Below, piece after piece: positions 1 to 8,315 of a DNA stretch of 21,112 nt. Origin of the DNA: CAZJNX01 sp964547415 (GTDB lineage: Bacteria; Pseudomonadota; Alphaproteobacteria; Rhizobiales; Amorphaceae). The first letter of the stretch is position 1; each line of letters starts with the position of its first letter. The position numbers were made by a program, and so were the translations under genes. The notes below the pieces were generated by a model that ran no database searches, was not told where the DNA came from, and saw nothing but the letters and a program-made list of their open reading frames with translations. The stretch covers positions 1 to 21,112 of the forward strand of contig CAZJNX010000068.1 in NCBI GenBank assembly GCA_964547415.1. Direction: 5' to 3'.

Positions 1-1552
<1,552 letters not shown>

Positions 1553-1825
1553 CGCGTGAGCTCCTGCAATTTCCGAAAGACGCGAACCGGCGCAGCCTAG
1601 CACGGATCCGCCGGTCGCGGGGCGGCGCCCCCGGACGCGGCGGCGGTGGCGCGACCATGTGCGGCGCGGGGCGCGCCGGGGAGCCGCACGACGCGGCCCA
1701 TCGGTGCGCCGCTCCAGCTGTGGACTTATGCGTGGCCCCTGTGGTTGTCAATGAACGGACGGGGCGGGCCGCGGCGCCCGCCGGCACAACCACACGGGAG
1801 AGGCATCTTGAGGCAACAACGGACG
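1553..1825. promoter_or_regulatory. Divergent intergenic region between secA and the PPIase gene
   Basis: This 273-bp gap must hold the promoters for secA (leftward) and for the PPIase/argJ genes (rightward). Two ribosome sites can be seen: AGGAG for secA (complement of 1561-1565) and GGGAGAGG (1796-1803) just before a TTG at 1808 that is an alternative start for the PPIase. I could not pick convincing -35/-10 pairs on either strand, and no RNA element is evident. Confidence 0.45.
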
Positions 1826-2707
1826 ATGGCGCGCACCCTGACGGCGGCCGCCTTCGCGTGCGCCCTGGCGACCGGACCCGCGCTCGCCCAGGAGGCGGGG
1901 GACGCGGACGAGGTGGTGGCCCGCGTCGACGGGGCGGCGATCACCCGGGGGGACGTGGACCTCGCCATGGAGGCCCTGTCGGGCCAGCTCGGCGACGCGC
2001 CCGAGGACCGCCAGCGCGCGGTCGTCACCGACCTCCTCATCGACATGAACGTGATCGCCAACGCCGCACGGGAGCGCGGCTTCGACGAGACGGCCGACTT
2101 CGAGCGGCAGATGCGCTACCTCACGCTCCAGACCCTGCGCGAGATGTACTTCGGGAAGGTGATCGAGCCGGAGATCACCGAGGCCTCCCTGCGCGAGCGC
2201 TACGAGCGCGAGATCGGACAGATCCCCCCCCAGCCCCAGGTGCGCGCCCGTCACATCCTCGTGGAGAGCAAGGAGGAGGCCGAGGCCCTCATCGAGGAGA
2301 TCGCGGCGGGCGCCGACTTCGCCGCGCTCGCCGAGGAGCACTCCACCGACCCCGGCTCGGGGCCCGAGGGCGGCGACCTCGGCTTCTTCGGCCGCGGGCA
2401 GATGGTGGCCCCGTTCGAGGCGGCGGCGTTCTCCCTGGAGCCCGGAGAGGTGACGCCCGAGCCCGTCGAATCGCGTTTCGGCTTCCACGTCATCAAGGTG
2501 GAGGAGACCCGCGAGCGGCCGCTCCCCGCCTTCGAGGACGTGGAGGACCAGCTGCGGCAGATCGTGCTGCGGGAGGCCTTCGTGGAGGCGGTCGACCGGC
2601 TGAAGGCCGACGCCACGGTGGAGCGTCTCGCGGGTGCCCCGTCGACCCCGGCGCCCGCTCCCGAGACGGACGGGGCGGCCGGCACCGGCGGAGGGGACGC
2701 GCAGTGA
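1826..2707 (+). CDS. Exported parvulin-type peptidyl-prolyl cis-trans isomerase (SurA/PrsA-like)
   Basis: A periplasmic folding helper that should isomerise Xaa-Pro bonds in exported proteins. From the ATG at 1826 it is 293 residues: a signal peptide (1 to about 21, ending ALA-Q), an N-terminal SurA-like chaperone region (about 28-130), one parvulin (rotamase) domain (about 138-227, with RARHILVES, GGDLGFFGRGQMVAPFE and FGFHVIKVEE), and a Pro/Ala/Gly-rich tail. A TTG at 1808 is a serious alternative start: it has GGGAGAGG 4 nt upstream and adds six residues, including two arginines, to the signal-peptide n-region. The stop overlaps the argJ start (GTGA, 2704-2707), so the two are probably co-transcribed. 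Family assignment is secure; the substrate is unknown. Confidence 0.93.
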   Translation: MARTLTAAAFACALATGPALAQEAGDADEVVARVDGAAITRGDVDLAMEALSGQLGDAPEDRQRAVVTDLLIDMNVIANAARERGFDETADFERQMRYLTLQTLREMYFGKVIEPEITEASLRERYEREIGQIPPQPQVRARHILVESKEEAEALIEEIAAGADFAALAEEHSTDPGSGPEGGDLGFFGRGQMVAPFEAAAFSLEPGEVTPEPVESRFGFHVIKVEETRERPLPAFEDVEDQLRQIVLREAFVEAVDRLKADATVERLAGAPSTPAPAPETDGAAGTGGGDAQ

Positions 2708-3939
2708 CGAGCCCCGCGCGCTCGCCCCTCGCGCCGGAGCGGATCGCGGAGGGCGCGCCGGTCCCGGGGGTGCGCCTCGCGACGGCGGCGGCCGGCATCA
2801 AGTATGCCGGTCGCACGGACGTCATGCTGATGGCGTTCGACCCGCCCGCGACGGTGGCGGGCGTCTTCACCCGCTCGGCCTGCCCGTCCGCGCCGGTCGA
2901 GTGGTGCCGGGACAGGCTCGCGGGCGGGCGGGCCTCGGCGGTCCTCGTGAACTCGGGCAACGCCAACGCCTTCACCGGCATGAAGGGGCGGGCGGCGACC
3001 GAACGCTCGGCGGACGCGGTGGCCGCCGCCCTCGGCTGCCCGCCCGAGGCGGTCTTCCTCGCCTCCACCGGCGTCATCGGCGAGCCGCTCGACGCCTCGA
3101 AGTTCGACGGCGTGATGGCGGACTGCGCGGCCGCCCTCGCGCCCGACGGTTGGAACGCGGCGGCCCGCGCCATCATGACCACCGACACCTACGAGAAGGT
3201 GGCGAGCCGCACGGCGGACCTCGCCGGCGTGCCGGTGACGATCACGGGCATCGCCAAGGGGGCGGGCATGATCGCCCCCGACATGGCGACGATGCTCGCC
3301 TTCCTCGCCACCGACGCGGCGGTGGAGGCTCCGCTCCTGCAGATGCTGCTCGCCGAGGGGACGGCGGAATCCTTCAACCGCATCACGGTGGACGGGGACA
3401 CCTCCACCTCCGACACCGTCCTCGCCTTCGCGACGGGCCTTGCCGGCAACCCGCCCCTGTCGGACGCCGCCGACCCGCGCCTTGCCCCCTTCCGCGAGGC
3501 GCTGTTCGCCCTCCTCCTCGACCTCGCCCACCAGGTGGTGCGGGACGGCGAGGGGGCGCGCAAGTTCGTGGCCGTGCGGGTCGAGGGCGCCGTCTCGGAC
3601 CTGTCGGCGGAGCGGATCGCCCGCTCCATCGCCGATTCGCCCCTCGTGAAGACGGCGATCGCCGGGGAGGACGCCAACTGGGGCCGCGTGGTGATGGCCG
3701 TCGGCAAGGCCGGCGAGCCGGCGGACCGGGACCGGCTGGAGATCCGCTTCGGCACGGTGCGGGTCGCCGTCGACGGGGAGCGGGACCCCGCCTACGTGGA
3801 GGCCGAGGCGGCGGCCGTCATGCGCGCGCCGGAGATCGACATCACGGTGGACCTGAAGCTCGGCACGGGAAGCGCCGTGGTCTGGACGTGCGACCTCACC
3901 AAGGCCTACGTCGAGATCAACGGCGACTACCGGAGCTGA
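2704..3939 (+). CDS. argJ: Bifunctional ornithine acetyltransferase / N-acetylglutamate synthase ArgJ
   Basis: Cytosolic arginine-biosynthesis enzyme that moves the acetyl group from N-acetylornithine to glutamate, closing the acetyl cycle. The GTG start at 2704 overlaps the upstream stop by 4 bp and gives a 411-residue protein, normal for the family. The self-cleavage and catalytic segment KGAGMIAPDMATML lies at residues 185-198; Thr196 is the expected nucleophile created by autoproteolysis. Other family segments include VNSGNANAFTG, STGVIGEPL, TTDTYEK, FNRITVDGDTSTSD, GEDANWGR and the C-terminal WTCDLTKAYVEINGDYRS. All look intact. Whether it also makes N-acetylglutamate from acetyl-CoA cannot be read from the sequence; I saw no separate argA in this window. 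Confidence 0.97.
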   Translation: MTSPARSPLAPERIAEGAPVPGVRLATAAAGIKYAGRTDVMLMAFDPPATVAGVFTRSACPSAPVEWCRDRLAGGRASAVLVNSGNANAFTGMKGRAATERSADAVAAALGCPPEAVFLASTGVIGEPLDASKFDGVMADCAAALAPDGWNAAARAIMTTDTYEKVASRTADLAGVPVTITGIAKGAGMIAPDMATMLAFLATDAAVEAPLLQMLLAEGTAESFNRITVDGDTSTSDTVLAFATGLAGNPPLSDAADPRLAPFREALFALLLDLAHQVVRDGEGARKFVAVRVEGAVSDLSAERIARSIADSPLVKTAIAGEDANWGRVVMAVGKAGEPADRDRLEIRFGTVRVAVDGERDPAYVEAEAAAVMRAPEIDITVDLKLGTGSAVVWTCDLTKAYVEINGDYRS

Positions 3940-3972
3940 CGCGGGAGGGCCGGCTCTTGGGCGCGCGCGCGG

Positions 3973-3997
3973 GCCCGGCGCCGGGCGGCGAGCCGCC
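3973..3997. repeat. Back-to-back GC-rich inverted repeats between argJ and the amidase gene
   Basis: A perfect 14-bp palindrome GCCCGGCGCCGGGC (3973-3986) is followed at once by GGCGGC-GA-GCCGCC (3984-3997). They fill much of the 88-bp gap. They could end or attenuate argJ transcription, but there is no T-tract and GC-rich palindromes are easy to find in this genome. Confidence 0.35.
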
Positions 3998-4027
3998 TCC
4001 GCGGGCCTCCGGCGGGACCGGCGGGCG

Positions 4028-5224
4028 ATGAGCGCGGCCGCGGCCGGGCTCGACGCATTCGTGGACGGGCCGGACCCGGCGCCGGCATGCCCGCCCCCGG
4101 GCGCCCTTTCGGGGCTGCGCCTCGCGGTCAAGGACATGATCGCCGTTCGCGGGCGGGCCTTCACCGGCGGCCTCCCTCTCCACGCCGGGCGGCGGGCGGA
4201 AGGGGACGCGCCGGCGGTTCGCCGGCTCCTCGACGCCGGCGCCGTCCTCGCCGGCATGACGGTGACGGACGCGGCCGGCTTCGGCACCACGACGCCGGCC
4301 GTCGCCAACCCGCGCTACCCGGCGTTTTCCGCGGGCGGCTCCAGCGGCGGGGCCGCGGCGGCCGTCGCGGCGAACCTCGCCGACCTCGGCCTCGGGACCG
4401 ACACGGGCGGCAGCGTGCGCATCCCGGCGGCCGCGTGCGGCCTCCTCGCCTTCAAGCCGACCCACGGGGCGGTCCCCCTCGACGGGATCATGCCGCTCGC
4501 GCCGAGCTTCGACCACCCGGGCCTCCTCGCGGCCGACCCGGCGGCGCTCGCGCGGGCCGGCGCCGTCCTCCTCGGCGATCCGGCAGGCGGCCTGCCCGCC
4601 CCCGCGCCGCTCGCGGGCCTCCTCGTCGGCTTCGAGCCGCGCCGCCTCGCCTTCGCCGACGAGCGGGTGGCGATGGCCTGCCGCGCCGCCCTTTCGCGCC
4701 TCGAGGGGGCGGGCGCCACACCCCTCGCCCTCGACCTCGGAGAGCGGGAGGGCCTCCTCGACGTCCACGCCCGCGTCTTCGCTGCCGAGGCGCTCGCCGC
4801 CCATCGCCCGCCGTGGCGGCCGGGCCACCCGGGCTACCCCGCCGTCGCCGACCGCAGCCTCGCCGACGGCCTTGCCCTCGAGGAGAGCGCGGCCCGGGCG
4901 GCGCAGGGTCGCCTGTCGGCGATGCGCGCGGCCCTCGACGCGCGCCTGTCCACCGTCGACGTCCTCCTCGCGCCGACCCTGCCGGGTCCGCCGGCGCCCC
5001 GCGGGGCGCGGACCGTGCGCCACCGCGGCCACGTCCTCGGTGCGACCCTCTACCACATCCTCGAGACGATGCCCTTCAACGTGGCCGGCGCGCCCGTCGT
5101 CGTGGTCCCTGCCGGCCCCGCCGGCGGTCCCCTCCCCCCGGCCTCGCTCCAGTTCGCCGCCGCCCGGGGGCGCGATGCCGCCCTCCTCGCGCTTCTGCCG
5201 GCCCTCTCCTCGCTCGCCGCCTGA
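4028..5224 (+). CDS. Amidase-signature (AS) family hydrolase
   Basis: A 398-residue hydrolase of the AS family (amidases, allophanate hydrolase, GatA relatives). The Ser-cisSer-Lys triad is visible with the right spacing: Lys35 in LAVKDMI, cis-Ser105 in AGGSSGG (102-108) and nucleophile Ser129 in GTDTGGSVRIPAA. The following KPTHGAVPLDGIMPLAPSFD segment is also typical. It is somewhat shorter than many AS enzymes (often 450 or more), with a compact C-terminal region. No signal peptide is seen, so it is probably cytosolic. The start ATG has only a weak GGCGGG upstream. The substrate cannot be told from the sequence; small amides or allophanate-like compounds are possible. It lies 88 bp after argJ in the same direction. 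Confidence 0.9.
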   Translation: MSAAAAGLDAFVDGPDPAPACPPPGALSGLRLAVKDMIAVRGRAFTGGLPLHAGRRAEGDAPAVRRLLDAGAVLAGMTVTDAAGFGTTTPAVANPRYPAFSAGGSSGGAAAAVAANLADLGLGTDTGGSVRIPAAACGLLAFKPTHGAVPLDGIMPLAPSFDHPGLLAADPAALARAGAVLLGDPAGGLPAPAPLAGLLVGFEPRRLAFADERVAMACRAALSRLEGAGATPLALDLGEREGLLDVHARVFAAEALAAHRPPWRPGHPGYPAVADRSLADGLALEESAARAAQGRLSAMRAALDARLSTVDVLLAPTLPGPPAPRGARTVRHRGHVLGATLYHILETMPFNVAGAPVVVVPAGPAGGPLPPASLQFAAARGRDAALLALLPALSSLAA

Positions 5225-5298
5225 GGAGGCGCAGCCCCGGGCAAGGCTGCCATGCGAAGCCTGCCTTGATGAAGCGGGCGCGCGGCGCCAAACCCTTG

Positions 5299-5315
5299 TC
5301 TGGAATTGTTCGAAA
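5299..5315. promoter_or_regulatory. Putative Irr-binding ICE-like palindrome upstream of mbfA
   Basis: TCTGGAATTGTTCGAAA is a 17-bp imperfect palindrome of the form TnTnGAA-N3-TTCnAnA, ending 16 bp before the mbfA start. It is close to the iron-control-element consensus as I remember it (TTTAGAA-N3-TTCTAAA): 5/7 matches in the left arm and 6/7 in the right. Irr, the haem-responsive Fur-family regulator of alphaproteobacteria, is known to control mbfA in Bradyrhizobium and Agrobacterium. A GAGGG ribosome site lies between (5321-5325). Confidence 0.55.
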
Positions 5316-5331
5316 CTAGCGAGGGCAACCC

Positions 5332-6309
5332 ATGATTCCGGGAATGGTCCACCGCCGCCGCTTTTCCGACCTCGACGAGAAGGAGATCCTGGCGCTCGCC
5401 ATCTCCGCGGAGGAGGACGACGGCCGCATCTACGCCACCTACGCGGACCGGCTGAGGGAGACGTATCCCGCGACGGCGCGGATGTTCGAGGAGATGGCGG
5501 CGGAGGAGGACGGGCATCGCCGCCGCCTGATCGAGCTGTTCCGCAGCCGATTCGGCGACACGATCCCCCTCGTCCGGCGCGAGCACGTGGCCGGCTTCTA
5601 CAACCGCAACCCCGTCTGGCTGGTGTCCAACCTGCCGATCGAGCGCATCCGCCAGGAGGTGGAGGCGATGGAGGAGACGGCACGCAACTTCTACCTGAAG
5701 GCCGCCCAGCACACCGCCGACGCGGCCACCCGCGACCTCCTCGGCACCCTTGCCGCCGCCGAGACCGGCCACATGCGCCGGGCGGACGAGCTCGCCGAGA
5801 AGCACCTTTCCGGCGAGGAGCGCTCGGACGAGGACGCGCGGGCCCACCGGCAGTTCGTCCTCACCTGGGTCCAGCCGGGCCTCGCCGGGCTGATGGACGG
5901 CTCGGTCTCCACCCTCGCGCCGATCTTCGCCACCGCCTTCGCCACCCAGGACCCGTGGACCACCTTCCAGGTGGGCCTCGCCGCCTCGGTCGGCGCGGGC
6001 ATCTCCATGGGCTTTGCCGAGGCGGCGACGGACGACGGGGCGATCTCGGGTCGCGGCTCCCCCCTCAAGCGGGGCTTCGCCTGCGGGATCATGACCACCG
6101 TCGGCGGCCTCGGCCACGCCCTACCCTACCTCATCGACCACTTCTGGATCGCCACCGCCATCGCCTTCGTCATCGTGTTCCTGGAGCTGTGGGCGATCGT
6201 CTGGATCCAGAACCGCTACATGCACACCCCCTTCTGGCGGGCGACGCTCCAGATCGTCGTGGGCGGGGCAATGGTGTTCGCCGCCGGTATCCTGATCGGC
6301 AGCGCCTGA
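5332..6309 (+). CDS. mbfA: MbfA-type membrane-bound ferritin-like iron exporter (ferritin-VIT1 fusion)
   Basis: A 325-residue fusion of a ferritin-like di-iron domain and a VIT1/CCC1-type membrane domain. The N-terminal domain (about 12-160) carries candidate iron ligands Glu27/Glu28, ExxH at 59-62, Glu112/Glu115 and a second ExxH at 144-147. The C-terminal part (about 185-325) has four to five hydrophobic segments, including DGSVSTLAPIFATAFAT, GAGISMGFAEAATDDG and two terminal helices. In Bradyrhizobium and Agrobacterium MbfA exports iron across the inner membrane and protects against iron plus peroxide stress. The start is supported by GAGGG with 6-nt spacing and by the Irr-like palindrome upstream. 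It appears to be a single-gene unit. Confidence 0.93.
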   Translation: MIPGMVHRRRFSDLDEKEILALAISAEEDDGRIYATYADRLRETYPATARMFEEMAAEEDGHRRRLIELFRSRFGDTIPLVRREHVAGFYNRNPVWLVSNLPIERIRQEVEAMEETARNFYLKAAQHTADAATRDLLGTLAAAETGHMRRADELAEKHLSGEERSDEDARAHRQFVLTWVQPGLAGLMDGSVSTLAPIFATAFATQDPWTTFQVGLAASVGAGISMGFAEAATDDGAISGRGSPLKRGFACGIMTTVGGLGHALPYLIDHFWIATAIAFVIVFLELWAIVWIQNRYMHTPFWRATLQIVVGGAMVFAAGILIGSA

Positions 6310-6310
6310 C

Positions 6311-6334
6311 GGCCGCGGCGAACGGCCCGCGGCC
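6311..6334 (+). terminator. Stem-loop just after mbfA, possible terminator
   Basis: GGCCGCGG (6311-6318) and CCGCGGCC (6327-6334) form a perfect 8-bp GC stem with an 8-nt loop, starting 2 nt after the mbfA stop. No T-tract follows, so this is a position-based guess. Confidence 0.4.
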
Positions 6335-6345
6335 CCGTCCCGGCC

Positions 6346-6361
6346 TACGGGGTATCCCGTA
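6346..6361. repeat. TACGGG-N4-CCCGTA inverted repeat
   Basis: TACGGGGTATCCCGTA has perfect 6-bp arms around GTAT. It is downstream of mbfA and 327 bp before the chosen start of the CRP/FNR gene. The T/A ends make it more than a GC run. It could be a binding site for a dimeric regulator (LuxR/NarL-type sites often have such arms) or a second small hairpin. Confidence 0.4.
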
Positions 6362-6672
6362 AAGGCCGCCACGGACAGGCGGACCGCGCGTGGCGGCCCG
6401 CCGCCGCGCGCGGCGTCCGAACCGGTCGGACTGCGTATTTCAACGAATAGCGTAACGTACCGGCGCATGCTCAAATCCCTCCCGTGGCGGAGACGGACGG
6501 GCGATGCGCACGGGTCGACTTCGCCCTTCGCAAGATCAAGACGGCGACAGGCCGGAATGGCCGACGTCGCGGAAGGGCGCGGAGCGGACGACGGGCGTCG
6601 GGCACGGGCGGCAACACGGGCACGGGCACGACGGACACGCGGTGCGCTCCGCCTCGCGGGAGAAACGGACCC

Positions 6673-7431
6673 ATGCTCGCACGCAGCGAACGGCACGACG
6701 TCACGCCAGCGCAGGCCCCAAGGGGGCGGACCGGCGCGCCCGCCAGCCCCCTTGCCGACCCCCTCGACCGCCGCCTCCAGGCGATCGGCTCGCCGGTGGC
6801 CTTCGAGGCCGGGCGGACCATCCTGATCGGCGACGAGCCGGCGGATCACCTCTACCTCGTCGCCTCCGGGATCGTGCGCAAGTCGAAGATCCTGGCGGAC
6901 GGGCGCCGCCACATCGTCGACTTCCTCGGCCGCGGCGAGGTGTTCGGCCTGTCCGAGACGCCCGTCTTCAGCTACCTGGTCGAGGCGGAGACGGACGCCA
7001 CCCTCGTCAAGGTCGCCCGGGCCACCCTCGCGCGGACCATCGCCAAGGACCCCACGCTGGGCCCGCTGATGATGACGCTCGCGGAACGGCGGGTCGCCAA
7101 GTACGAGAGGAAGCTCGTCGCCATGGGCTGCCTGTGCTCGGTGGAGCGGGTCGCCCACTTCCTCGCCTGGCTCGCCGACACGGTGACGCTGACCGCCCCC
7201 CGCCCTGCCTGTTCTGCGCCCCGCCCGGGCGCGGCGGCGGGGGAGCGGATGGTGGAGATCCCCATGACGCGGCGGGAGATCGCCGACTACCTCGGCCTCA
7301 CCCTCGAGACCGTCTGCCGCGCCTTCACGCGGCTGCGCGAGCTCGGCCTCGTCGTCATGCCGACCCACGGTACCTTCACGATCCCCGACCGGGCGGCCCT
7401 CGACGCCTTCATCCTGGCGGAGCGGGGCTGA
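6673..7431 (+). CDS. CRP/FNR-family transcription regulator (FixK/FNR-like)
   Basis: A 252-residue DNA-binding regulator: cyclic-nucleotide-binding-like beta-barrel (about 40-130, with GDEPADHLYLVASGIVRKSK and DFLGRGEVFGL), a dimerisation helix (about 130-170) and a C-terminal winged helix (about 198-245). The recognition helix TLETVCRAFTRLRELGLV carries the E-x2-C/S-R pattern of the FNR/FixK subgroup. An N-terminal cysteine cluster for a 4Fe-4S centre is absent, so it is not a classical oxygen-sensing FNR; Cys153, Cys155 and Cys180 are internal. I chose ATG 6673 because GGGAGA lies 9 nt upstream and homology begins soon after; an upstream ATG at 6484 would add 63 low-complexity Arg/Gly residues. 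The 3' end overlaps the convergent RNase T2 gene by 23 bp. The effector is unknown. Confidence 0.9.
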   Translation: MLARSERHDVTPAQAPRGRTGAPASPLADPLDRRLQAIGSPVAFEAGRTILIGDEPADHLYLVASGIVRKSKILADGRRHIVDFLGRGEVFGLSETPVFSYLVEAETDATLVKVARATLARTIAKDPTLGPLMMTLAERRVAKYERKLVAMGCLCSVERVAHFLAWLADTVTLTAPRPACSAPRPGAAAGERMVEIPMTRREIADYLGLTLETVCRAFTRLRELGLVVMPTHGTFTIPDRAALDAFILAERG

Positions 7432-8203
7432 CGGGTCGCAGGGCGCCGTCGGTCCGTCCGGCGGCGCAAGGGCCCGCCTCCACCGGCGCGGCCGCCGCGA
7501 TGAGGTCGCCCGGCGCCGCAAGCCCGGGCGCGGGAAGACCCGCGTCGATCCGCACGTCGAGGACCGCCCGCGCGCCGTCCTCGCCGGCCGGAACGCACAC
7601 GAGGAACGCGCGTGCGCCCGTCCCCTCGCCGAGCGCGCCGTCGAGGGCGGCGCGGACGGCCGCCAGCGTGACGATGTCGCCGTCCGCCCCTTCCACCGCG
7701 GCGGCGACCGCGGGCCGCGCGGCCTCGTAGAGGTCGAGGGCGAGGCGGTAGTAGGCCTCGGGCGTCATCCCCGAGCAGCTGCCGTGCTTGTACCATTGGT
7801 AGCGCCGGGTGAAGGACGGGTCCAGCATCGCCCCGGCGAGCCGCGCGGAGACCTCCGGCGACAGATCGAGGGGCGGCAGCGCCGCGAATCGGCCGGCCTC
7901 CGCGTTCGCCCGTACCTCGTCCGGAACCGCGCACCACAACAGCGAAGGGGGCTGGGGCCACAGGCCGTGGAGGGCGACCGGCGCCTGCACGGCAGCCTCG
8001 GCCCCGGCGGCGCAGGCCGGCATCTCGGGCCGCAGCGCGCAGAACGTCGGCACCACGGTGAGGGCGAGCCGCAGGCCCTGCGGATCGGGCGCGCGGGCCT
8101 CCTCCACCTCCTCGACCACGAACAGGCTGACGAACAGGAGCACCGCCACCGCCACGCCGAGCGCCAGCGAGATCGCCGCCACCTTCGCGTCCCGCCCCGT
8201 CAT
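7409..8203 (-). CDS. Membrane-anchored RNase T2-family protein
   Basis: A 264-residue RNase T2-like protein with an N-terminal hydrophobic helix (about 8-30), uncleaved anchor or signal peptide, placing the domain outside the cytoplasm. Both conserved active-site segments are seen: CAS-1 LHGLWP with His79, and CAS-2 as QWYKHGSC (136-143) with His140 and Cys143. The Glu usual before the Trp in CAS-2 (HEWxKHG) is Gln136, and the His before it is Tyr135, so activity may be altered or the subgroup divergent. Family members cut single-stranded RNA by 2',3'-cyclic phosphate chemistry. The start at 8203 puts Met directly before the hydrophobic helix; the longer reading from 8317 adds an Arg-rich stretch and reaches the divergent gene. 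Convergent with the CRP/FNR gene. Confidence 0.88.
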   Translation of the reverse strand: MTGRDAKVAAISLALGVAVAVLLFVSLFVVEEVEEARAPDPQGLRLALTVVPTFCALRPEMPACAAGAEAAVQAPVALHGLWPQPPSLLWCAVPDEVRANAEAGRFAALPPLDLSPEVSARLAGAMLDPSFTRRYQWYKHGSCSGMTPEAYYRLALDLYEAARPAVAAAVEGADGDIVTLAAVRAALDGALGEGTGARAFLVCVPAGEDGARAVLDVRIDAGLPAPGLAAPGDLIAAAAPVEAGPCAAGRTDGALRPVSPAPPG

Positions 8204-8315
8204 GCGCCGCCCGCCTTCGCCCCCTTGCCGTTCATGCGCGATCGTGTACACGAAGCGCCGCCCCGGGGCGAGGCGGCGAAGGCCGACCGGGGTCGGGCCG
8301 TTCACGGGGCGCAGC
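8204..8315. promoter_or_regulatory. Divergent promoter region between RNase T2 and the membrane protein/RT operon
   Basis: A 112-bp gap between divergent genes. It contains the perfect palindrome TCGTGTACACGA (8242-8253), unusual here because its core is not GC-only, and CGCCCCGGGGCG (8259-8270) within a longer GC-rich hairpin. The first is a plausible operator for a dimeric repressor that could control one or both genes. No -10/-35 pair could be assigned. Confidence 0.45.

Larger units (their letters stand above)
6310..6672. other. 363-bp gene-poor region between mbfA and the CRP/FNR gene
   Basis: No convincing gene. It holds a stem-loop right after the mbfA stop (6311-6334), a TACGGG/CCCGTA inverted repeat (6346-6361), and an AT-richer island at about 6432-6462 (GCGTATTTCAACGAATAGCG) that is the likeliest promoter area for the downstream regulator. 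I found no canonical FNR/FixK box (TTGAT-N4-ATCAA). Frames here stay open only because of GC content. Confidence 0.5.

Noticed and set aside
6420..6470. FNR/FixK box upstream of the CRP/FNR gene
   Set aside because: The AT-richer patch does not contain TTGAT-N4-ATCAA or a close variant, so autoregulation through such a box is not supported.
6484..6672. Upstream extension of the CRP/FNR protein by 63 residues
   Set aside because: The added part is low-complexity Arg/Gly/Thr with no family match, while ATG 6673 has a good ribosome site and fits the family length.
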